This document shows positions 1 to 9,016 of a DNA stretch of 64,000 nt, in pieces. Under the pieces are notes generated by a model. That model did not search any database. It had not been told where the DNA came from and saw only the letters and a program-made list of their open reading frames with translations. Location: positions 62,001 through 126,000 of the forward strand of contig NZ_JAKRFZ010000005.1 in assembly GCF_022347765.1 (NCBI RefSeq), written 5' to 3'. Numbering within the stretch: the stretch's first letter is position 1; each line of letters starts with the position of its first letter. This DNA comes from Pseudoalteromonas sp. OOF1S-7. GTDB taxonomy: Bacteria; Pseudomonadota; Gammaproteobacteria; Enterobacterales; Alteromonadaceae. A program made the translations under genes and the position numbers.

Positions 1-615
1 TTTGTGCCGTTACAGCTTCAGGTCGCGGTGGCGTTTTGGTACCACGACAGCGAAGTGTTTTACTCGCAGGAAGGGGCTATTCAGCCGCTGGAGCAAGAGC
101 TGCTGGAAAAACACCGCGATGGCGACCGCTTTGTCGATTTTGGTCGCCGCACCATTATTAATTATCCCAAAGTGTCTTTGCTGATTAAAAACATGCCAAC
201 AGATGATGTCGGTTTGTACGGGCGCTATAAAGATCTGCTGCCGCACATTCTGGAAGCCACCAATGCCAAAATCAAAGATATGGAAGTTAGTGAAGTGGCA
301 CTAACAAAAGTGGAGCAAATCGGCCTCGCCTTTGAGGAGCTGAGCGACCAGCTGGGAGAAGTGGCGAGCGCCTATAATGACAAACTGGCGCAGTTTTCAG
401 AGTATGTAAGCTGCGAGCAGGCCAATGGCAAACAGGCAGAGGCAAAGCTATTATTTGAGCATTTTTCACTGATCAACGATGATTTTTCAATTATCCGTTA
501 CAAACTGGGTGAGATAACCGAAGTGCGCCATGAACTGATCCAGAGCCTGAATCAGATGGCCAAACCCTGGGGCGAAGAAGACGTACCGGCACAAACCGAC
601 ATAGAGCTATTTTAG
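1..615 (+). CDS. C-terminal part of an unrecognised protein (5' end outside window)
   Basis: The reading frame is open from the first base and ends at the TAG at 613-615, so about 204 residues of a longer protein are visible. I do not recognise the family. The visible part is hydrophilic, with no signal peptide or membrane segment. Its middle section, from about residue 75 to 170, is rich in Glu, Lys, Ala and Leu and probably forms helices or a coiled coil. A GTG at position 4 could be a start by chance, but it has no ribosome site in view because the window begins there. The next gene, rsmJ, follows on the same strand after 70 bp. A cytoplasmic regulatory or scaffold protein is possible, but this is a guess. 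Confidence 0.6.
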   Translation, partial: FVPLQLQVAVAFWYHDSEVFYSQEGAIQPLEQELLEKHRDGDRFVDFGRRTIINYPKVSLLIKNMPTDDVGLYGRYKDLLPHILEATNAKIKDMEVSEVALTKVEQIGLAFEELSDQLGEVASAYNDKLAQFSEYVSCEQANGKQAEAKLLFEHFSLINDDFSIIRYKLGEITEVRHELIQSLNQMAKPWGEEDVPAQTDIELF

Positions 616-685
616 CGGGGATAATGCGCAGCGCCACAAAGATTTCATAACTGTGATGATCCAGATATAATCCCAGTGTTTATAC

Positions 686-1456
686 TTGCGGAGCCTGCTG
701 TTGATCATCCATACCCCTTTTGCTGAAAACCGACCTCACCTAGAACGTATTGAGCAACAGTTTGCATTGCAAAGCTGGCAGCAGGCGAATCCAAACTTTC
801 GGCTGACCTATGATGAAGCCGGCTTACAGTTATTAAAGCTGGATGAACCTAAACTAGGCGGTATCCGGGTCGATTTTGTGACCGGTGCCAGTGCCCATCG
901 TCGTAAGTTTGGTGGCGGCAAAGGGCAGGCCATTGCTAAGGCGGTGGGGTTGAATAAAGGCGCCACTCCCGTGGTGTTGGATGCCACAGCAGGACTTGGG
1001 CGAGATGCCTTTGTGCTGGCTGCGTTGGGCTGCGAAGTGATATTACACGAGCGTCACCCGGTGGTGGCAGCCCTGCTGTTTGATGGCCTGGAGCGTGCGT
1101 ATCAGGACAGTGAAATAGGCAGCTGGATGCAGCAAAATATGCGCATGATCTTTGGCTCCAGTCATGACCTGCTCGCTCAGAGTGAATTAAATCCAGATGT
1201 GGTTTACCTGGATCCTATGTTTCCGCATCGTGAAAAATCTGCCCAGGTTAAAAAAGAAATGCGGGTATTCCAGTCGCTGGTTGGCGGGGATGCCGATGCC
1301 GATGCCTTGTTACCATTTGCCTATGCACTGGCGACCAAACGCGTGGTGGTGAAACGTCCCGATTACGCGCCTTTCCTGAACGAGCAAAAGCCCAGCATGC
1401 AGATCGAGACCAAAAAGAACCGCTTTGATGTGTATGTTAAAGCCGCGATGAAGTAA
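686..1456 (+). CDS. rsmJ: 16S rRNA (guanine-1516-N2)-methyltransferase RsmJ
   Basis: This 256-residue protein matches the RsmJ (YhiQ) family, which methylates G1516 of 16S rRNA with S-adenosylmethionine. The class I methyltransferase core is visible: a glycine-rich segment [15 protein letters not shown] near residue 75, then [19 protein letters not shown] as the cofactor-binding loop, an acidic strand end (ILHERHP), and a [10 protein letters not shown] motif of the NPPY/DPMFP type that contacts the target base. The length is normal for the family. The start is the TTG at 686; no ATG lies in a better position, and family members begin close to this point. It stands alone in a short transcription unit after the preceding partial gene. 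Confidence 0.92.
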   Translation: MRSLLLIIHTPFAENRPHLERIEQQFALQSWQQANPNFRLTYDEAGLQLLKLDEPKLGGIRVDFVTGASAHRRKFGGGKGQAIAKAVGLNKGATPVVLDATAGLGRDAFVLAALGCEVILHERHPVVAALLFDGLERAYQDSEIGSWMQQNMRMIFGSSHDLLAQSELNPDVVYLDPMFPHREKSAQVKKEMRVFQSLVGGDADADALLPFAYALATKRVVVKRPDYAPFLNEQKPSMQIETKKNRFDVYVKAAMK

Positions 1457-1473
1457 TACCAGCCTGCAAAACT

Positions 1474-1597
1474 CTGCCTGTTAGCTCGCACTCGATTTGA
1501 GTGCTACGCACAGGCGGCTCACAGTGCCGACAATTGCACCAACTCCCAGATCCTTTCCAGTCCTCCCGCACTTGATGCGGGATCTGCTAACAGGCAG
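1474..1597. repeat. 124-bp REPIN/MITE-like palindromic element
   Basis: The element is bounded by a perfect 12-bp inverted repeat, CTGCCTGTTAGC at 1474-1485 and GCTAACAGGCAG at 1586-1597. Inside are two more perfect palindromes: GCACTC...GAGTGC at 1488-1504 and CCCGCA...TGCGGG at 1565-1581. Nested hairpins within short terminal inverted repeats are typical of extragenic palindromes (REPINs) or very small non-autonomous elements. No flanking target duplication is obvious, and no other copy was seen in this window. Whether it is dispersed elsewhere in the genome cannot be seen from here. Confidence 0.5.
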
Positions 1598-1946
1598 CTC
1601 AGTGGAGCATTGGTGGCATTTGCTAAATTATCATGGTTCCCGGCTCGGAGGCCGGGAGCACTGAGGTGGAGGCTCGATGGCGGAGGTTATTAATCACCGA
1701 CACTGTATTCAACGACGACGAGACGACATATCGGCTGAGTAACGAGCTGCAGAATACCTTCGGTAAGAACCTTACGTAAAAGCCATAAAAATGGGTGCTC
1801 AAATAGATTTTGGAAGCAGCAGAAAGATAGCCAAACCACCTTTGGATGCAGCATGCCACCTGTATGAAGTAAAGTTCCTGTAAAAGGTATAGAGTTCACC
1901 TACGCCAAAAGTATGTTTTTAAAACCGCCAGATTGTTTTTTGACCA

Positions 1947-1964
1947 CTTTACATTAAACTGTCA
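1947..1964 (+). promoter_or_regulatory. Candidate Pho box upstream of the chemoreceptor gene
   Basis: The 18-bp site fits the PhoB consensus (two CTGTCAT half-sites separated by an AT-rich tetramer) at 14 of 18 positions. The second half-site, CTGTCAT at 1958-1964, is perfect; the first, TTTACAT, is weak. It ends 37 bp before the ATG of the chemoreceptor gene, with an AT-rich stretch (TTAATAG) in the place expected for a -10 box. A sigma-70-like reading also exists: TTGACC at 1940-1945, 17 bp, then CATAAA. No binding data are available, so this is a motif match only. Confidence 0.35.
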
Positions 1965-2001
1965 TAAAACATTAATAGTCTACGCCCGAATTTGAATCAA
2001 T

Positions 2002-3942
2002 ATGGCTGTAGTATCTATGCGTGTTTCTACCTTTACCCGGCTGCTTGCCGTGTTACTGGCGCTTGCCAGTATCGTGCTGGCTGCCACTTTGTTCTGGGCC
2101 AGTCAGGTCTTTAGTGAATTAGACAAACAAAACAACGCTTATGTTACGCTGAAAAACACCATACTGATCGATTTAGCCGGTACGGTCGAAGACTATCTGA
2201 GTACAGGCGACAGCCAGGAACTCAGCAAAGCCAGCGAACAAATAAGCGTTCTTAAGCAGCAACAATTGACAGCGCTGCCTTCAACACTAGCCGGGGATAT
2301 GACCAGCAGGCTTGATGCGCTGGATAGTGACATTAACGGTAAATATCGTGCTCTGGGCAAGTTGTCGGGTAATGAAATGGCGCTACTGGACAATGCCATC
2401 AGGCAGATGTCGGGCTCGGCATCGTCTGTAATGAGTTACACCGCAAAAGCGCCTGAGCACCCGCTGGCGCCGCGCTACTATGCACTGGCATCAGATTATT
2501 ATGGCGAAGTCACCAACCTCAGTATTTACACCTACCAGCTGGTGATCCACTTTGAACAGCAAACCCGACAAAACCTGATGAGCAGCGTGCGCCGTCTTCA
2601 GGAGTTGGCGCGGCAGATAGACCGTCTGGATAATCTGGGGGTGATGAGCGAAATTGATGAAGACGAGCTGTTTCTGGGAGCCGAAGCAGAAGACCTGGCG
2701 CTGGAGATCAAAGCTGAGCTGGGTAGCTGGCCCAAGCGTTTCAGTCGTGACCTGGAAAACACCCTGGCGCAGGCTGAGCAACGACAGCAGGGGATGGCGC
2801 AATTACGGGGTGATATTAAGGCTATTTCGGCACTGGTGTTGAGTGCTGAGGAAGCACTGCAGGCTGAGCAAAACGCACTCAAACAAAAGGTCTTTACCAT
2901 CTTTGGTGTGGCCATAGGCCTGCTGGTGTTACTGGCCATTGCGGTGTATATCGTTCAGTTTAGCCAGGTACTCACGCCGCTTCGTCAGTTACGAAACGGC
3001 TTTGCTTTTCTGATTGAAAGCAATGAGCTGAAAAACATCGACAGCCAGAATGCCAATACTGAGATTGGCGAGATTGCCAGTTACTTCAATCAGTTGATTG
3101 AGCGTCAGCGTGGCGAAGCCGAAGAGCGTGAGCAAATGCTGGCAGTGATCAACGACTTTATGCAGGATATGAACACCAACCTGGCCAGCATCAGTGCGCT
3201 GGCAGAGACCACCTCAACCCAGGTAGAACAAAACCAGCAACAGCTGGATGAGATCAAAGCGCTGGGCGTTGAAGCCAGCGACATTAACCAGCAGGTAGCG
3301 GATAACGCCGGTGAAACCTTCTCTGCGATGAAGCAAAGTGTCGGCTATGCCGAATCCATGCTGAGTGCCAGTTCCAGTACTCAGCAGCGCGTGGAGCAGG
3401 GTTTGTCGAGTCTCAACGAGCTACTCAATGGCGTTGCGGATGTGGGCAAAGTCATTGAAATGATCCGCACCATTGCAGAACAAACCAACTTGCTGGCGCT
3501 GAATGCCGCCATTGAGTCGGCACGGGCCGGAGAGCACGGGCGAGGGTTTGCTGTTGTGGCCGATGAGGTGCGCAAGCTGGCACAACAAACCCAGGATTCA
3601 CTCTCTGATATCAATGAGCAGCTGACTATTCTCAGCGATAATTCAAGCAAAGTATCTTCGCAGATCAGTGCACTGGCCGATGAAGCACAGCAACAGACTG
3701 AGCATGCCCAGGAGCTGAAGAGCAACTCGGAAGGTGTCGCCGAGCGGGCTCAGAGTGCTAATCAGGTTGCGGAGCACGCCATGGAGCTGGCTCAGCAGCA
3801 AAGCTCTCTGGTCGATAGTTTCAGTAGTGCCATGGCAACGATGAAACAACAGGTGAATGGCTCAAATCAGCAGGTGCGCGATATTCAGCACAGTCTGCAA
3901 GAGCAAATGGCCAAGATCCGTGAGAGTATTGGCATTCGCTAA
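2002..3942 (+). CDS. Methyl-accepting chemotaxis protein
   Basis: This is a 646-residue transmembrane chemoreceptor. The first membrane helix spans roughly residues 10-32, followed by a large all-helical periplasmic sensor region (about 33-297). A second membrane helix lies near 298-320, then a HAMP linker and a long cytoplasmic coiled coil. The conserved hairpin tip, [23 protein letters not shown], broken here only by quoting, sits near residue 493-515 and is the CheW/CheA contact region. The ligand is not predictable from the sequence. ATG at 2002 is used; an in-frame ATG at 2017 is the alternative. The gene is monocistronic and preceded by a candidate Pho box, which would suggest phosphate-responsive expression. 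Confidence 0.93.
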   Translation: MAVVSMRVSTFTRLLAVLLALASIVLAATLFWASQVFSELDKQNNAYVTLKNTILIDLAGTVEDYLSTGDSQELSKASEQISVLKQQQLTALPSTLAGDMTSRLDALDSDINGKYRALGKLSGNEMALLDNAIRQMSGSASSVMSYTAKAPEHPLAPRYYALASDYYGEVTNLSIYTYQLVIHFEQQTRQNLMSSVRRLQELARQIDRLDNLGVMSEIDEDELFLGAEAEDLALEIKAELGSWPKRFSRDLENTLAQAEQRQQGMAQLRGDIKAISALVLSAEEALQAEQNALKQKVFTIFGVAIGLLVLLAIAVYIVQFSQVLTPLRQLRNGFAFLIESNELKNIDSQNANTEIGEIASYFNQLIERQRGEAEEREQMLAVINDFMQDMNTNLASISALAETTSTQVEQNQQQLDEIKALGVEASDINQQVADNAGETFSAMKQSVGYAESMLSASSSTQQRVEQGLSSLNELLNGVADVGKVIEMIRTIAEQTNLLALNAAIESARAGEHGRGFAVVADEVRKLAQQTQDSLSDINEQLTILSDNSSKVSSQISALADEAQQQTEHAQELKSNSEGVAERAQSANQVAEHAMELAQQQSSLVDSFSSAMATMKQQVNGSNQQVRDIQHSLQEQMAKIRESIGIR

Positions 3943-4075
3943 CTCGTTTTGAACAGACGTGCTCACTTATCTCTACCGGGAGAAGCGAGCGCATCTTTGA
4001 CTGTCCCTGGCTGGCAAGTCGCGCGGATCTTTGCTAATACTTGCCCATGCGCGACTGATAAACAAGGACAGCACA

Positions 4076-5074
4076 ATGAACTGGTTAGCCAAAACGCTGA
4101 CAACGGGCTTGTTTGCACTGGGGCTGAGTGCCTGCAGCGATAGCAACCAGCAGGCCGACCCCGATTTTACCCCGCAAAACACCGAGCGCCGTTTCTCATC
4201 GGATAATAGCCCGCTCGTCTTATTCGATGAAGCACACCATAACTTTCTCACTATGCATGGCCGTTATCGGGCTTTTACTGACGTTTTACAAAGCGATGGT
4301 TACACCGTTATTGCCAGCACGCAGCCGTTTACCGAGGCACACCTTAACCAGGCCGATATTCTGGTGATTACCAACGCACTGGACCGACAGCGCAGCGACT
4401 TTAGCCCGCCATTTGGCAGCGCGTTTACAGCACAAGAGGTGGCTGCGGTGATGCGTTGGATAGAGCAGGGCGGTGCGTTATTTCTGGTAGCCGATCACAC
4501 TCCGTTTCCCAGAGTGATAGACAATCTCACCACCGCGCTGGGCATTGAATTCAGCGATGGTCATGTTGGCAACGCGCACTTTAGCATCACAGATCAAACT
4601 CTGGCATCCCATGCAATCACGCTGGCCTCGGTGCCGGCACTGAGAAAGCTGCCGGGGGCAACGTCTATGACCGGGTTTGGGGTAACCAGTGCCGTAGGTG
4701 GGGCAGCCTCCGCTGCGGTGGCAGAGCCGCCATCCGGTCAAATTGAACAGGTGCGCTCATTTGGCGGCTCGGCTTTTAAGGTGCCGGATGGCGCAACCTC
4801 ATTACTGACTCTGGGTCCGGGCGCGACGTCTGTGACCCCGGATATCCCCTTTCAGGTAACCGCCGATACGCCGCGCGTTGCTGTGGATGGCTGGAGCCAG
4901 GGGGCAGTACTGGAGCTTGGCAAAGGCCGGGTTGCAGTCTTTGCCGAAGGCATGATGTTTTCGTCTCAGCGCGATACCAGCAGCGGCAAAAAGTACGGCA
5001 TGAACAGCGCCGGGGCCGAGCACAACGAGGGGTTTTTACTCAATGTTATGGCCTGGCTGGTACGTGCTGATTAG
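4076..5074 (+). CDS. Lipoprotein of unknown function, glutamine-amidotransferase-like fold likely
   Basis: The ATG at 4076 follows a good ribosome site (AAGGA). It opens a type II signal peptide whose lipobox, LGLSAC, puts the lipidated cysteine at residue 20, so upstream in-frame starts are rejected. The mature part (about 312 residues) begins with LVLFDEAHHNFLTMHGRY near residue 45. It then shows alternating hydrophobic strands such as ADILVITNAL and a GGALFLVADHTPF segment, the pattern of DUF4350-like proteins with a class I glutaminase-like Rossmann fold. A Gly/Ala-rich loop follows near residue 200. No catalytic Cys-His pair of a true amidotransferase is apparent. The function is unknown; it probably resides in the periplasm attached to a membrane. 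Confidence 0.75.
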   Translation: MNWLAKTLTTGLFALGLSACSDSNQQADPDFTPQNTERRFSSDNSPLVLFDEAHHNFLTMHGRYRAFTDVLQSDGYTVIASTQPFTEAHLNQADILVITNALDRQRSDFSPPFGSAFTAQEVAAVMRWIEQGGALFLVADHTPFPRVIDNLTTALGIEFSDGHVGNAHFSITDQTLASHAITLASVPALRKLPGATSMTGFGVTSAVGGAASAAVAEPPSGQIEQVRSFGGSAFKVPDGATSLLTLGPGATSVTPDIPFQVTADTPRVAVDGWSQGAVLELGKGRVAVFAEGMMFSSQRDTSSGKKYGMNSAGAEHNEGFLLNVMAWLVRAD

Positions 5075-5165
5075 AGGGGGCGCTTATTGACTGCTGGCAC
5101 TTGAATACGCAATTGCAGCGCCAATATCCTATTATAAACTACAAGTAAAATAAGCAGGAGACACA

Positions 5166-6728
5166 ATGAGCGACAGTAATTTAACTGAAAACTTTGAACA
5201 TAAACTCAATCTGCGCAGCCTGGAGGCGAGTGATTATGACGATCTCAAAGAGGTGATGGAAATTGTTTATCCTAACCTTGGCGGCGCGCCTTCACAGAGA
5301 CAGTTCAGGGCTCAGCTCTCCAGCTTTCCACAAGGCCAGATCTGCATTGAAGACCATGGTAAAGTGGTGGCCGCGGCGTTTTCATTAATTGTGGATTACG
5401 ATAAGTTTGGCGATCACCATACCTATGATGAAATCACCGGTGATGCCTACCTGACAACACACGACCCACTCGGCGATGTGCTGTATGGCGCAGAGGTGTT
5501 TGTCCACCCCGATTATCAGGGCATGCGGCTGGGGCGGCGTTTATACGAAGCCAGAAAAGAGCTGTGCCAGAACCTCAATCTTAAGTCGATTGTCGCGGGC
5601 GGGCGTATTCCCAACTACCAGCACTATGCCAGTGAAATGTCACCACAAAAGTACATTGAACTGGTTAAAAAGAAAGAAATTTACGATCCCATTCTGAGCT
5701 TTCAGCTGTCTAACGATTTTGAGGTGAAGCGGGTCCTCAATAAGTACATGCCCGAAGACAAGGAGTCCAAAGGGTATGCGACCTTGCTGGAATGGACCAA
5801 TCTCTATTATGAGCGCAATGCGTCGCCTTTATTCGGTGCGGTTAAAAAGTCTGCCCGGGTGGGCTGCGTGCAATGGCAAATGCGACCACTTAATTCTGTG
5901 GAAGAGCTGACCCAGCATGTGGAGTTTTTCATTGATGCGCTGGCAGATTATCAGTGCGATCTGGCGCTGTTGCCTGAGCTCTTTAACGCCCCGTTAATGG
6001 GCATTGAAGCCCACGACAATTCGTTCGACTCGATCAAGGCACTGGCTGAATTTTCTAATGAAGTGGTCGAGGCCATTTCACATCTGGCGGTCAGTTACAA
6101 TATCAACATTATCGCAGGCTCAATCCCGGTGATTGAAGACAAAGAGCTCTACAATGTGTCGTATTTCTGCCGTCGCGATGGCACCATAGAATCGCAAACG
6201 AAAATTCACCCAACCCCTTACGAAAAAAGCGCCTGGATCATGCAAGGTGGCGACAGCCTGAACGTATTCGACACCGACTTTGGTAAAATCGGGATCCTGA
6301 TCTGCTACGATGTGGAGTTTCCGGAGCTGGCACGATTGCTCTCAGAGCAGGGCATGCAAATTCTCTTTGTACCATTTTGGACAGATACCAAGAATGCTTA
6401 TTTGCGGGTACGTTGTTGTGCACAGGCCCGGGCCATCGAAAACGAATGCTATGTGGTAACAGCGGGCAGTGTGGGCAACCTGCCTAAAGTGGACGGCGCC
6501 GATATTCAGTACGCTCAGTCTGCGGTATTTTCCCCTTCAGACTTTGCCTTTCCCCATGATGCGACCATGGCAGAAACCACCCCGAATACGGAAATGACTT
6601 TGATAGTCGATCTGGATTTAGAAAAACTGCATGAGCTGCGCCATGAAGGGTCGGTCAGAAACTATCTTGACAGACGACGAGATCTGTATCGGATCAACTG
6701 GCTGGGTGAACAAAAAATTAAAAAATAA
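5166..6728 (+). CDS. GNAT acetyltransferase fused to carbon-nitrogen hydrolase (nitrilase superfamily)
   Basis: This is a two-domain protein of 520 residues. Residues about 14-190 form a GNAT N-acetyltransferase domain, with the acetyl-CoA loop VHPDYQGMRLGRRLY near residue 115. Residues about 225-505 form a carbon-nitrogen hydrolase. Its Glu-Lys-Cys triad can be placed in LLPELFNAPL (Glu), KIHPTPYEK (Lys) and ILICYDVEFPE (Cys). The fusion is a known but uncharacterised architecture in Proteobacteria; the substrate is probably an amide, but it is unknown. A strong ribosome site (GCAGGAG) precedes the ATG. The gene stands alone and ends in a strong terminator. No signal peptide is present, so it should be cytoplasmic. 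Confidence 0.9.
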   Translation: MSDSNLTENFEHKLNLRSLEASDYDDLKEVMEIVYPNLGGAPSQRQFRAQLSSFPQGQICIEDHGKVVAAAFSLIVDYDKFGDHHTYDEITGDAYLTTHDPLGDVLYGAEVFVHPDYQGMRLGRRLYEARKELCQNLNLKSIVAGGRIPNYQHYASEMSPQKYIELVKKKEIYDPILSFQLSNDFEVKRVLNKYMPEDKESKGYATLLEWTNLYYERNASPLFGAVKKSARVGCVQWQMRPLNSVEELTQHVEFFIDALADYQCDLALLPELFNAPLMGIEAHDNSFDSIKALAEFSNEVVEAISHLAVSYNINIIAGSIPVIEDKELYNVSYFCRRDGTIESQTKIHPTPYEKSAWIMQGGDSLNVFDTDFGKIGILICYDVEFPELARLLSEQGMQILFVPFWTDTKNAYLRVRCCAQARAIENECYVVTAGSVGNLPKVDGADIQYAQSAVFSPSDFAFPHDATMAETTPNTEMTLIVDLDLEKLHELRHEGSVRNYLDRRRDLYRINWLGEQKIKK

Positions 6729-6734
6729 CAACAG

Positions 6735-6760
6735 CCCAGCACCGTGCGGTGCTGGGTTTT
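6735..6760. terminator. Intrinsic terminator shared by two convergent units
   Basis: A perfect 10-bp stem (CCCAGCACCG/CGGTGCTGGG, 6735-6756) with a 2-nt centre is followed by TTTTATCTTTT on the plus strand. It lies between the ends of the GNAT-nitrilase gene and the convergent small exported-protein gene. It is clearly effective for the plus-strand gene; the minus-strand side has only a short A/T-rich tail. Confidence 0.85.
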
Positions 6761-6770
6761 ATCTTTTGGA

Positions 6771-7196
6771 CTACTCAGCTTCTAAGCCTTCGATATCAAT
6801 ACCGAACTGAGTATTGAGCACGCCACTCAAAGCCGTAATACGAGCCTTAAATTCGCGCAAGTCTGCACCTGTATCTGCGCTAAAAATGGCGCGACTGCCT
6901 CGAACATACACCAGATCCAGATCATGAGCTTTGGCAAATTCATTGGCGTTGATCATCGGCTCCAGCTCGGTGACCACTTCTCCGGTCAGGGTGTAGGCGG
7001 TACCTGATTTTACATCAATCAGGGAAGTACCGGCCTGCAAGGTGACACTGGCCGTTTGGTACGTTTTACCATTCAGGCTGAGCGTTTGCATGGTGCTTAC
7101 GCTGAGTGGTTTCGCCTCGTAAACTTCGCTGCTGGAGGCACTGGCAACTGACATACCGCAGGCAAGTAATGCGGTTGTGATTAAGCATTTTTTCAT
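6771..7196 (-). CDS. Small exported protein, likely chaperone partner of the adjacent subtilase
   Basis: This 141-residue protein has a clear Sec signal peptide (MKKCLITTALLACGMSVASA). The mature part of about 120 residues mixes beta strands with a helical C-terminal third. It begins 11 bp after the stop codon of the S8 protease gene and is certainly cotranscribed with it. In Aeromonas sobria the related serine protease ASP is followed by orf2, a similar-sized exported protein. ORF2 binds ASP as an external chaperone, and its C-terminal tail occupies the active site. The layout here is the same, so an ORF2-like role in folding or holding the protease inactive in the periplasm is inferred. I cannot confirm sequence homology by eye. 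Confidence 0.65.
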   Translation of the reverse strand: MKKCLITTALLACGMSVASASSSEVYEAKPLSVSTMQTLSLNGKTYQTASVTLQAGTSLIDVKSGTAYTLTGEVVTELEPMINANEFAKAHDLDLVYVRGSRAIFSADTGADLREFKARITALSGVLNTQFGIDIEGLEAE

Positions 7197-7207
7197 GTTG
7201 GTGCTCC

Positions 7208-9016
7208 TTATTTACGACCAATAAAGCGAATGTCCCATGACTTCAGCAAGCCATCTTCGAGATTGTTTCTGTGCACCATGTTGACGTTGGGCGCACCCGC
7301 TGCGCGCGGATCAAAAATGTAGTATTCATCTTCGGCTGCAGTATCAATCACGCGTAGTGTCCATTCACCCTGTGCCGGTTCGCCATAGAAATGGTGGGTC
7401 AGCATTTGGCTGTTTTCCATGCCATTTTTACCCAGAATGGTTCCGGTGCGTGGTGTCATGATCACGCTGCGAGTACCCGCAGGAGAGATCAACTCAATGG
7501 CGAGATCTCGGGTGCTGGTGTGGTCGATATTGACGCGTACCTGAATCGCATCAACGGTCATCTCTTCAGTTGATTGATAAGTGCTTTGTACACCGTTTAC
7601 ATCGCCATCAGGGATCTCTGCGTTTGCGGTGATCATGAAGCGCTCAGTCTGAGTAAATTGTCCGAGGTTCAGGTTGTAGAATCGCGCCATGTTAACAGCA
7701 GCGTCTACATCCACGGCACCAAAGCCATAGTTATTGTGGAACGCGTAGCCGGCAGCATTGGTCTGCCATGCATCAATTGCCTGGTAACTGACGGTTTCGC
7801 CCTGAGCATCATTAAATGACAGCGAGACACCGGGGTTATCCGCATCTATCTGACGTGCAGTGGAGGCCAGAATATGACGGACATCTTGCCATGTCAGCGC
7901 CGGGTTTGCCGACATGATCAGGGCGATGGCACCGGCAGCACTGGGAGCGGCAGACGAAGTACCGTTAAAGCGCGCTCCATAATCGCAGGTGGGATCCAGT
8001 GGATGACCGCCGTGCAATGCGTTACGGCCATATGCCGGGTTATATCCTGCCTCGCAGCCACTCAAGTCTGTGGTGATCATCGCGGGTGAATAGACCCCGT
8101 ACTGGCCACCTGTAGCCGATACAAACACCGCTGAGCCCACGGTGGAGTATGAAGAAAGCTGGCCATCGGCGTTATAAGCGGAAACAACCAGGTTCCAGAA
8201 CGAGGTATCCATGCGTTCCAGGTTGACATTCTGTAATGGCAAGCCGTGGTTTTTATCATCAAAGCGCAAGTTGCCGGAGCCAAAGCGTGGATCCGTATAT
8301 CTCTGGCTGGTGTAGCCATTACCGGCTGATTTTACAAACAACGCGCCGCGACCACCGTGCGTAGTGCGAGTGATCTCTTCCTGCGCCTCTTCATAGGTTT
8401 TAAGCCAGGGGTCTTCGTCATAGTCAAAGCCGACTGGTGCCGACAGCGTGCGACCATAGCTTTGGTTAAATATACGTGGGAAATCAAACGAATGCTTATT
8501 GTAACCATCGGAATACATGCCGTGAGACTGCAACCAGTTGGCGGTGTTGTAGTTGCCTGACGAGATCAGGTTAAAGCCCACAATACCGGCGCGTGGTGCG
8601 ATGCCGCGTCCACCAATGCCATTGAATGCACTGGCAGCGATAATACCGGCAACCGAGGTACCGTGACGATCAGTAGGACCGCCAGGCACCAGATCGGGCG
8701 TGTCGGTGGTAAAGTTCCATGAACCCGGACGCACATTATCGCGCAAGTCTGGGTGGGTCAGCTCGACCGCGCCGTCAATGACCGCGGCGGTAACGCCGGT
8801 GCCCATAATACCCAGTGCATGGGTCAGCGACAGGTTCATATCTTCGCCAGCCTGACCGCCGCGCTCTGAAAACGCAGCCTGACCAGTATTTTGCAGATGC
8901 CACTGGTGAGATACCAGCGGATCGCCCGGCATCAGGGGATAGTCGGCAGCCGAAACGGCCACACTGTGTGAGGCCGCGATAAGCGTGGCCAGCATGGTGA
9001 GTTTGGTTTTTATCAT
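7208..9016 (-). CDS. Secreted subtilisin-family (S8) serine protease with P-domain, ASP/kexin-like
   Basis: The 602-residue precursor has a Sec signal peptide ending near residue 24 (VSAA). The S8 catalytic domain covers about residues 35-445. Its triad is Asp81 (AAVIDGAVELTHPDL), His118 (DRHGTSVAGII) and Ser354 (FNGTSSAAPSAAG), with the oxyanion Asn in SAGNG near residue 233. A proprotein-convertase P-domain follows at about 450-600 (DLAIELISPAGT and a C-terminal WDIRFIG strand). There is no long N-terminal propeptide, unlike classical subtilisins but like Aeromonas ASP, which uses an external chaperone. Domain order, length and triad spacing are those of the kexin-like bacterial group. It probably acts as an extracellular or periplasmic protease. 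Operon: protease first, small exported protein second. Confidence 0.93.
   Translation of the reverse strand: MIKTKLTMLATLIAASHSVAVSAADYPLMPGDPLVSHQWHLQNTGQAAFSERGGQAGEDMNLSLTHALGIMGTGVTAAVIDGAVELTHPDLRDNVRPGSWNFTTDTPDLVPGGPTDRHGTSVAGIIAASAFNGIGGRGIAPRAGIVGFNLISSGNYNTANWLQSHGMYSDGYNKHSFDFPRIFNQSYGRTLSAPVGFDYDEDPWLKTYEEAQEEITRTTHGGRGALFVKSAGNGYTSQRYTDPRFGSGNLRFDDKNHGLPLQNVNLERMDTSFWNLVVSAYNADGQLSSYSTVGSAVFVSATGGQYGVYSPAMITTDLSGCEAGYNPAYGRNALHGGHPLDPTCDYGARFNGTSSAAPSAAGAIALIMSANPALTWQDVRHILASTARQIDADNPGVSLSFNDAQGETVSYQAIDAWQTNAAGYAFHNNYGFGAVDVDAAVNMARFYNLNLGQFTQTERFMITANAEIPDGDVNGVQSTYQSTEEMTVDAIQVRVNIDHTSTRDLAIELISPAGTRSVIMTPRTGTILGKNGMENSQMLTHHFYGEPAQGEWTLRVIDTAAEDEYYIFDPRAAGAPNVNMVHRNNLEDGLLKSWDIRFIGRK

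Larger units (their letters stand above)
1457..2001. other. Gene-poor 545-bp gap with palindromic DNA
   Basis: No convincing gene is present. Open frames on the minus strand (1623-1899) have no ribosome site and no recognisable protein character. The left part holds the inverted-repeat element described separately. A second simple hairpin lies at 1638-1657, with stem TCCCGGC/GCCGGGA and a 6-nt loop; it has no T-run, so it is not a standard terminator. The stretch from about 1680 to 1900 looks like ordinary non-repetitive DNA and might be an eroded coding sequence, but I could not identify one. The last 60 bases carry the candidate Pho box and the promoter region of the following chemoreceptor gene. 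Confidence 0.6.

Noticed and set aside
1623..1899. Minus-strand open frames in the gap after rsmJ
   Set aside because: No ribosome site, unnatural composition (many Ser/Cys/Phe), no recognisable family, and they run through the palindromic hairpin.
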